Assembly (NCBI GenBank): GCA_021292105.1 | Contig: CM037874.1 | Location: 23,681,534 to 23,745,533, forward strand | Reading direction: 5' to 3' | From: Anadara kagoshimensis | Taxonomy: Eukaryota > Mollusca > Bivalvia > Arcoida > Arcidae | Length of the DNA: 64,000 nt | Shown: positions 61,901-64,000 of the stretch, piece after piece | Numbering within the stretch: the first letter of the stretch is position 1 | How the letters are laid out: the number at the start of each line of letters is the position of its first letter | The notes under the pieces: generated by a model | What the model saw: the letters and a program-made list of their open reading frames with translations, nothing else | Databases searched by the model: none | Told to the model about the DNA's origin: nothing | Program-made: the position numbers and the translations under genes

Positions 61901-62748
61901 CAGATGGGAAAATGCTTATATGAGCAAGTAGATATATAGAGGGAAGTTAGATATGTATCTGGAATTAATTTTTTTAAATCTCTGAAATATACAGAGATGT
62001 ACATCTCAAACCTAATACTACCCATTTACCCGTAGCTTAATTAAGCAATGGATTAAAAACAATTAGTGATACGCTTATGGTTTTGTAAACAGTTAAATAT
62101 AAACATGTATAAATTGCATTCACTTCAAATGCAAGTCATTTTGCAATTTACCTGACAGTTGTTGGATCTATGTTACTTTCTCCATAACCTTATACACAGG
62201 TGTTTATTTTCCTTTGGCCTCATTTGGGTGTCATAAAGCTGTTGTCCAGTCTATAAGTCAATCACCTGTGACACCTTTTAAACTTTGAATAAAACACATA
62301 GTAAAAAGGGTTGGGTTTGTCATAAGAGGTGGAGTCAAAAACTTAGATTTTTTCAGCTTGAACATTTTTGACAAAAATTTACACTATACAGAGGCAAAGT
62401 CTCAAGCGATAAAAAACTCAAACCATTATGATAAATTAGGCCGAGTCTTGTTATATACACAGCCAAATTTCTGTTTCTCATCTTCAACTAGTTTTTGAGA
62501 AAAATCCATAAAACTGAGTGTAACCATTTCTGATTATACTTTACCAATAAAAAGACTTAGGATATAATGAGATATTTCAACACAATTAGGTTACTACGAA
62601 AACGCCATATCTACTAACGTAAGCCGATTAAATACGCCATTGTCATCTACTGTCGGTAACTCCCAATGGACATTCCGATACAATTTCATTCTTTTAGCTG
62701 TACTATTTACATTGTTGCATCCAATAAGCACGGGTGGCGATGAATCAG
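40883..62748 (-). CDS. Transmembrane SVEP1/Polydom-like modular receptor (23 exons, 5' end outside window)
   Basis: Twenty-three exons from 62748 down to 40883 join in frame to about 1,406 residues plus stop. Domain order: HYR, CCP, CCP, HYR, CCP, CCP-like, Cys module plus linker, two ephrin-receptor-like repeats, pentraxin/LamG, two EGF, TSP1, CCP-like, second Cys module plus linker, ephrin-receptor-like, HYR, juxtamembrane linker, one transmembrane helix, short basic tail. CCP-HYR-CCP-ephrin-like-pentraxin order is that of SVEP1/Polydom, an extracellular adhesion protein. The TSP1, second half-array and membrane anchor are unlike the vertebrate protein as I know it. Most exons are phase 1-1. 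The first codon of exon 62619-62748 is split, so more exons lie beyond 64000. A cell-surface adhesion or recognition role is inferred. Confidence 0.87.
41546..41593 (-). CDS. Juxtamembrane mini-exon
   Basis: 48 nt, phase 1-1: NTEEIKTKEFQYLDAG joins the HYR exon to the transmembrane exon in frame. Acceptor TATTTTAG, donor GTATGA. Small but supported by frame on both sides. Confidence 0.75.
41594..42583. other. Intron, no feature seen
   Basis: AT-rich intron between the HYR exon and the juxtamembrane mini-exon; no repeat family or exon recognised. Confidence 0.5.
42584..42841 (-). CDS. HYR domain exon (membrane-proximal)
   Basis: DGSCPENITIFVDIKS, VSWAEPIPVDNSEDPP, IHYMATDKSGNNSTCKFYVH: complete HYR with D-x-S-G-N before the last Cys. 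Phase 1-1. Confidence 0.92.
43553..43708 (-). CDS. Ephrin-receptor-like (GCC2/GCC3) repeat exon
   Basis: PCGEGKYHDGTGCKKCDYGQ, YQSENGQVMCSKCPKNYTT, then NECI: the C-x2-G-x-Y ... CxxCxxGxYQ ... CxxCPxxxTT pattern. Phase 1-1. Confidence 0.9.
44175..44357 (-). CDS. Second Cys module, linker exon
   Basis: Begins GPEVCGKSLIEAV and ends ITCPEGNEKVSYYC. The closing CPxG...C matches the end of 53393-53657, in both cases directly before an ephrin-receptor-like repeat. Phase 1-1. Confidence 0.85.
45118..45387 (-). CDS. Second Cys module exon
   Basis: Contains C-x25-C-x5-C-x9-C (from GLIC through SRHC), the same overall spacing as 54076-54257 and 35563-35738, then MMSCDPNQ. Unnamed family. Phase 1-1. 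Confidence 0.85.
45511..45625. repeat. Foldback (hairpin) repeat in intron
   Basis: Arms of about 40 bp: ATAAAACATGGTGGAATCCA and following pair with the - strand of the sequence ending near 45621; the loop is about 35 bp. A 20-bp perfect palindrome (GTCTGATATCGATATCAGAC) lies downstream at 45859-45878. Confidence 0.8.
46202..46411 (-). CDS. CCP-like exon
   Basis: TCRHWDAPDNASLVCVN, INCTLTCNEGFEFD, YYFCGPSTFHLWEF, RIPSCN. Six cysteines, as in the other CCP-like exons that directly precede a Cys module. Phase 1-1. Confidence 0.87.
46412..46981. other. Intron, no feature seen
   Basis: Nothing recognised between the TSP1 and CCP-like exons. Confidence 0.5.
46982..47152 (-). CDS. Thrombospondin type 1 repeat exon
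   Basis: NGSWTEWNEWSHCSSSC gives W-x-x-W-x-x-W plus CSxSC, then RIRFCNNPPP, GGANCQGN and ENCVIQPC: six cysteines of TSP1. Phase 1-1. Confidence 0.95.
47407..47476. repeat. 31-bp-arm hairpin in intron
   Basis: CATGTCATATCGGCCCGAGA and the following 11 bases at 47407-47437 pair with 47446-47476 with two mismatches, around an 8-base loop. It shares words (GATATTGGTC, CATATC) with the foldback at 45511-45625. Confidence 0.9.
47917..48147 (-). CDS. Two calcium-binding-type EGF domains in one exon
   Basis: First: FNECLNTTCKFGQCIDMLND, LCVCDFGFTGIDC. Second: NIDDCVANICENNASCIDN, YDCLCEDNYKGEYC. The second begins D-x-D-D-C like a cbEGF. Phase 1-1. Confidence 0.94.
48205..48400. repeat. Dispersed repeat C copy in intron
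   Basis: Contains AGTAGTACTTGGACCAAAAT, AGAAGGACCAAAATG and TACCCAGTGCAATACTTTG, matching the copy at 24528-24735. Confidence 0.65.
48505..48690 (-). CDS. Pentraxin/LamG domain, third exon
   Basis: FTGKISQMNIWSVNAS, TCKNNDPGDILSWKQF: the G-x-(I/L)-x-x-(M/V)-N-(I/M)-W and ILxW end of pentraxin domains. Phase 1-1. Confidence 0.88.
48691..49398. other. Intron, no feature seen
   Basis: AT-rich, no recognised repeat. Confidence 0.5.
49399..49550 (-). CDS. Pentraxin/LamG domain, second exon
   Basis: SWNLISLTVYKGNVSFKVNN and NSKLYIG; enters in phase 2 and leaves in phase 1, joining neighbours in frame. The codon shared with the previous exon is Cys (TG|C). Confidence 0.88.
49796..50000 (-). CDS. 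Pentraxin/LamG domain, first exon
   Basis: FDIVFLNKTQDGITINV, FKFSMWIRLADMSDQ, DDGTTNVGIVYY: start of a pentraxin fold, with SMWIR equivalent to the C-x-WxR of pentraxins. Confidence 0.87.
50001..50623. other. Intron, no feature seen
   Basis: The + strand open frame 50122-50328 has no domain. Confidence 0.5.
50624..50785 (-). CDS. Ephrin-receptor-like repeat exon
   Basis: ACMPGYWSANGISPCIPCNR, GTYQSKEGSTECIKCNEG, FDCK. The donor GTTATT is weak but is the only one that keeps frame. Phase 1-1. Confidence 0.88.
50786..52663. other. Intron, unassigned open frames
   Basis: A 78-codon - strand frame (51526-51762) containing NILCQNCKTTFEIYSYYEG is not assignable. It has no splice context matching the receptor and is not called. 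Confidence 0.4.
52664..52825 (-). CDS. Ephrin-receptor-like repeat exon
   Basis: AECQKGTFYDVDTKSCILCP, KGSYQNKSYAEVCITCP, YEDCK. Standard repeat. Phase 1-1. Confidence 0.92.
53393..53657 (-). CDS. First Cys module, linker exon
   Basis: Starts VLCGTQTQKRS (carrying the last Cys of the C-x25-C-x6-C-x8-C signature) and ends HCPRGLVPSYSTFSC just before the ephrin-like repeats. Phase 0 at the 5' side, 1 at the 3' side. Confidence 0.87.
54076..54257 (-). CDS. First Cys module exon
   Basis: From GNCNEANVQLE to ILDKCQVENVQ: C-x25-C-x6-C, with the fourth Cys in the next exon. Donor GTAAGG in phase 0. Confidence 0.88.
54737..54906. repeat. Exact 85-bp tandem duplication in intron
   Basis: CTCCGGCAATTGGAGACTAA begins at 54737 and again at 54822; the units appear identical apart from the very ends. 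Confidence 0.93.
55064..55261 (-). CDS. CCP-like exon before first Cys module
   Basis: MEICSLKLNPPANGALAC, GGKFCQMQCRKGYNI, MFVCSEEGKWFPS, IPDCT. Six Cys; closest in layout to + strand exon 8 (34742-34936). Phase 1-1. Confidence 0.9.
55680..55820 (+). repeat. Dispersed repeat B fragment in intron
   Basis: CACCCTTCCAGAACACCTGG then CCTCACTTTCCTGGTGGAAG. Confidence 0.75.
56047..56244 (-). CDS. CCP domain exon
   Basis: ITCPKLFDKPYTKIVCENGN, GASCQYECADGSLL, VMCEKKHDELYGFWSWG, PYCE. Six Cys. Phase 1-1. Confidence 0.9.
56245..56789. other. Intron, no feature seen
   Basis: Nothing recognised. Confidence 0.5.
56790..57047 (-). CDS. HYR domain exon
   Basis: PPEWSNCPTETYIQYAD, MTEPEVTDNVDGPIT, VSIYLATDRAGNKAKQCHIK: typical HYR with ATDRAGN. 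Phase 1-1. Confidence 0.94.
57320..57850. repeat. About 130-bp tandem repeats with TGACCTTGACCTTTGACC
   Basis: Four imperfect units, each with GAGCGGACACNATATTGTG, AAGATTTGACCTCNTGACC, TTGACCTTTGACC and GCGACATATTNTCTCATGTT words (N where units differ). The repeated TGACCT half-sites include a DR1-like arrangement at 57672-57690. Confidence 0.85.
58127..58312 (-). CDS. CCP domain exon
   Basis: VKCDKLIITSAQTEVNC, GSRCTYGCYDGYGIPD, VLYCKSNGKWSSDQPTC. Six Cys, Trp and Pro conserved. Phase 1-1. Confidence 0.93.
58500..58680 (+). mobile_element. SINE fragment in intron
   Basis: GGTTTCGTGTCACGGCATGT, ATATCCCTGCACATTGCACT and TTTCGATATAAGTGAATATT match middle and 3' parts of the SINE at 6046-6365. 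Confidence 0.55.
58884..59069 (-). CDS. CCP domain exon
   Basis: MKCKPIGSITGGYIQCLP, GTTCRISCYKGYNVIG, FECNEYGRWNVTSIPRC. Phase 1-1. Confidence 0.93.
59130..59350 (+). mobile_element. SINE fragment in intron
   Basis: Carries the GCAAAGTACTCAGTATTTAG, GAACTTAAAATCCGAATTCC and AATAGCTGATGACGTTTCGA parts of the same SINE family; the tRNA head is missing. Confidence 0.6.
59351..60571. other. Intron; reverse repeat B core at 60030-60185
   Basis: 60030-60185 is repeat B on the - strand (AAGTGAGACCGGGTGCTCCG, GAAGGGTG). A family A end fragment (AAAGGTCAAACGGCTAGGTC) lies at 60218-60237. The rest shows nothing. Confidence 0.6.
60572..60693 (-). CDS. HYR domain, second half exon
   Basis: VHTSPRPPGSIFFEGTTKAS, HYALDRVGNLGKCDFNINV. 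Enters in phase 2 and leaves in phase 1. Confidence 0.9.
61022..61470 (-). repeat. Dispersed repeat B, reverse copy in intron
   Basis: Reads in - orientation with AATCCGGTTGCTCCTGGATA-like core variants, TATATTCAGGGCAATCCTGG and TCTATATATCTG landmarks. Confidence 0.7.
61508..62546. mobile_element. DNA element with about 45-bp inverted ends, in intron
   Basis: The left end AAACAGAAATGGATTACACT, CAGTTATTTG is the inverted counterpart of the right end ACTGAGTGTAACCATTTCTG. TATA flanks both ends. About 1.04 kb, no transposase frame. Confidence 0.7.
62619..62748 (-). CDS. HYR domain, first half exon (most 5' exon in window)
   Basis: SSPPVLIGCNNVNSTAKRM, VHWELPTVDDNGVFNRLT. The donor GTTAGT (after ...CTTAC) is the choice that makes a Thr codon with the next exon and keeps HYR register. 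The acceptor TTATTTTCCAG is close to a SINE tail. The first codon is split, so the gene continues upstream. Confidence 0.88.
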
Positions 62749-62777
62749 CTGGAAAATAATTCAAATTGATTAAATCA

Positions 62778-63108
62778 ATGGTGCTCAATGCCTCAGTCAA
62801 AATTATTTCGCTTATATCGAGACGTCACCAGCTATAGGTGAAGGTGCAGAAATTTTGCCTATGCGTTGCGCTGATGACATCATACAGCAGTGTTCTTTTT
62901 CAAGCCAAGCCTTCCGTGACACGGACCTCTTTTATTTAAGTTACCACCCAAAAAGAACCGTGACTTTCATTTCGTAATGCCGAGTGCTTTGAGAAAGAAC
63001 AGTCACTACTTACTTTCAAGTCCTGGGTAAGACCCGGTCGGGGATCAAACTCACGACATTACATTTACGCAACAAGCAATCTACCAACTGAGCTACCGAA
63101 GTGGTCAA
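62778..63108 (-). mobile_element. tRNA-derived SINE, complete copy
   Basis: On the - strand: A box TAGCTCAGTTGGTAGA, B box GTTTGATCCCC, central GAAAGTCACGGTTC, tail TATAGCTGGTGACGTCTCGA. It ends about 30 bp before the HYR exon at 62748. Confidence 0.9.
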
Positions 63109-64000
63109 GCAATTGCAATGATAATGTAAGATTTAAAAAAGCACCAATATATGGACCACAGATCGAACGGAAAAGAATTGAAAAAAATCTGTTGTGTATT
63201 ATATTCCCTGTAACAAAACTAGTAATTAAAATTCTTACAGTTTTTTGTTCTACAACTCCAACCAGGCCAGAAGAAACATCCAATTGCGTGAAAAAACTTG
63301 TGTAAAAAACTAGACCGTCTTTTTCTCAAAATAAGTTGTGTATTGCCATGCTCTGTAAAACAAAAAATGCGTTGTTAATACACCAATGCTAACATTGTTT
63401 TGTAAAACATTTATTTTCTGAAGCATTTGATAACGCTTTTTAGTAGACATGATTGTGAGACTGTTAACAGAAAACTAATTCAACAAAAATATATTTTAAA
63501 ATTCCTTTCATTTTTTTTCAATTTAGATTACACACGTACTTGGTGTAGCTAAACAGCGAGTGCTTGCCCTTCCAGAACACTCGGTCTCACTTTTCTGGTG
63601 AAAGTTCTCACTTTCCTTGTGGACATTCACGAGTTTAACCTAATATACAAGTTTCAAAGTTTTTCAGTCGTGGGTTGGTGTATTAAAATTTTGATTAATT
63701 GTTTTTCAGCCAATTTCTTACACTACTTTTTTTAAATTTTTTTTACAACATATGAGGCGTTGAGTCAGTAAGCTTGATAAGTTTTCAAGATGGAATGCAA
63801 TCTTCTGCTAGATGCTTACTTATTAGCAAGGTTACTTAAAATTCAAAACTTATTTTAGGTTCCAAATTATCGTTCCTCGTATTGAATGTCGTTTGACACA
63901 TTTATATGTTTTCTAACCGACCCAGACAGCTGTATGCTATATCCAGTCTGTTTCTTAGATTTGTGTCTGTCATGACAGGTTATTGTACGGTGGTATTTAT
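63109..64000. other. Intron or 5' flank; repeat B fragment at 63530-63700
   Basis: No exon of the receptor recognised here. 63530-63700 (+) carries GCTTGCCCTTCCAGAACACT then CGGTCTCACTTTTCTGGTG, a diverged repeat B core. Confidence 0.6.

Noticed and set aside
63065-63283. - strand frame upstream of the first receptor exon
   Set aside because: Overlaps a SINE head, has no domain and no donor that would fit the split codon at 62748.

Overview
The window is nuclear DNA from an invertebrate animal, most likely a bivalve or other mollusc. It is AT-rich, its genes are split into small exons by GT-AG introns, and it is crowded with short DNA transposons, tRNA-derived SINEs, microsatellites and other dispersed repeats. 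The assignment to mollusc is inferred from the repeat style and the gene families. There are no bacterial operons or prokaryotic signals. Exons were called by reading frame, conserved domain cysteines, splice sites and agreement of intron phase; every coding junction in the three genes closes in frame.

Left part (1-20 kb). A 47-bp minisatellite (about 0.8-1.8 kb) precedes a voltage-gated K+ channel gene on the + strand: a T1 exon (4421-4909) and a membrane exon (7874-8743), separated by a repeat-filled intron. The channel keeps the zinc-type T1 motif and the GYG filter, but the S6 PxP hinge has become P-I-A and the first S4 arginine is replaced. From 9.5 to 23 kb there is no intact gene, only MITEs, SINEs, a dispersed repeat of about 760 bp, and a decayed Thr/Ser-rich (mucin-like) relic on the - strand at 13.1-14.0 kb.

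Middle and right part (23.7-62.8 kb). Two related modular extracellular genes face each other tail to tail. On the + strand, nine exons (23734-35738) encode a complete secreted protein of 448 residues: signal peptide, short Cys-rich segment, CCP, EGF, CCP, EGF, HYR, CCP-like, and a short Cys module, then stop. On the - strand, 23 exons (62748 down to 40883) encode the last 1,400 or so residues of a large SVEP1/Polydom-like protein: HYR, CCP, CCP, HYR, CCP, CCP-like, Cys module with a linker, two ephrin-receptor-like repeats, a pentraxin/LamG domain, two EGFs, TSP1, CCP-like, a second Cys module with a linker, one ephrin-receptor-like repeat, HYR, a juxtamembrane linker, one transmembrane helix and a short basic tail. 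Its 5' end lies beyond base 64000. Between the two genes is a segmental duplication of part of the + gene holding a dead CCP exon (38537-38711).

The most interesting signal is this pair. A membrane-anchored complement-like/adhesive receptor and a shorter secreted relative share the order HYR, CCP-like, Cys module. The Cys module occurs three times with spacing C-x25-C-x5/6-C-x8/9-C and I cannot assign it to a named family. A role in adhesion, or in innate immunity as a receptor and soluble-relative pair, is inference only.
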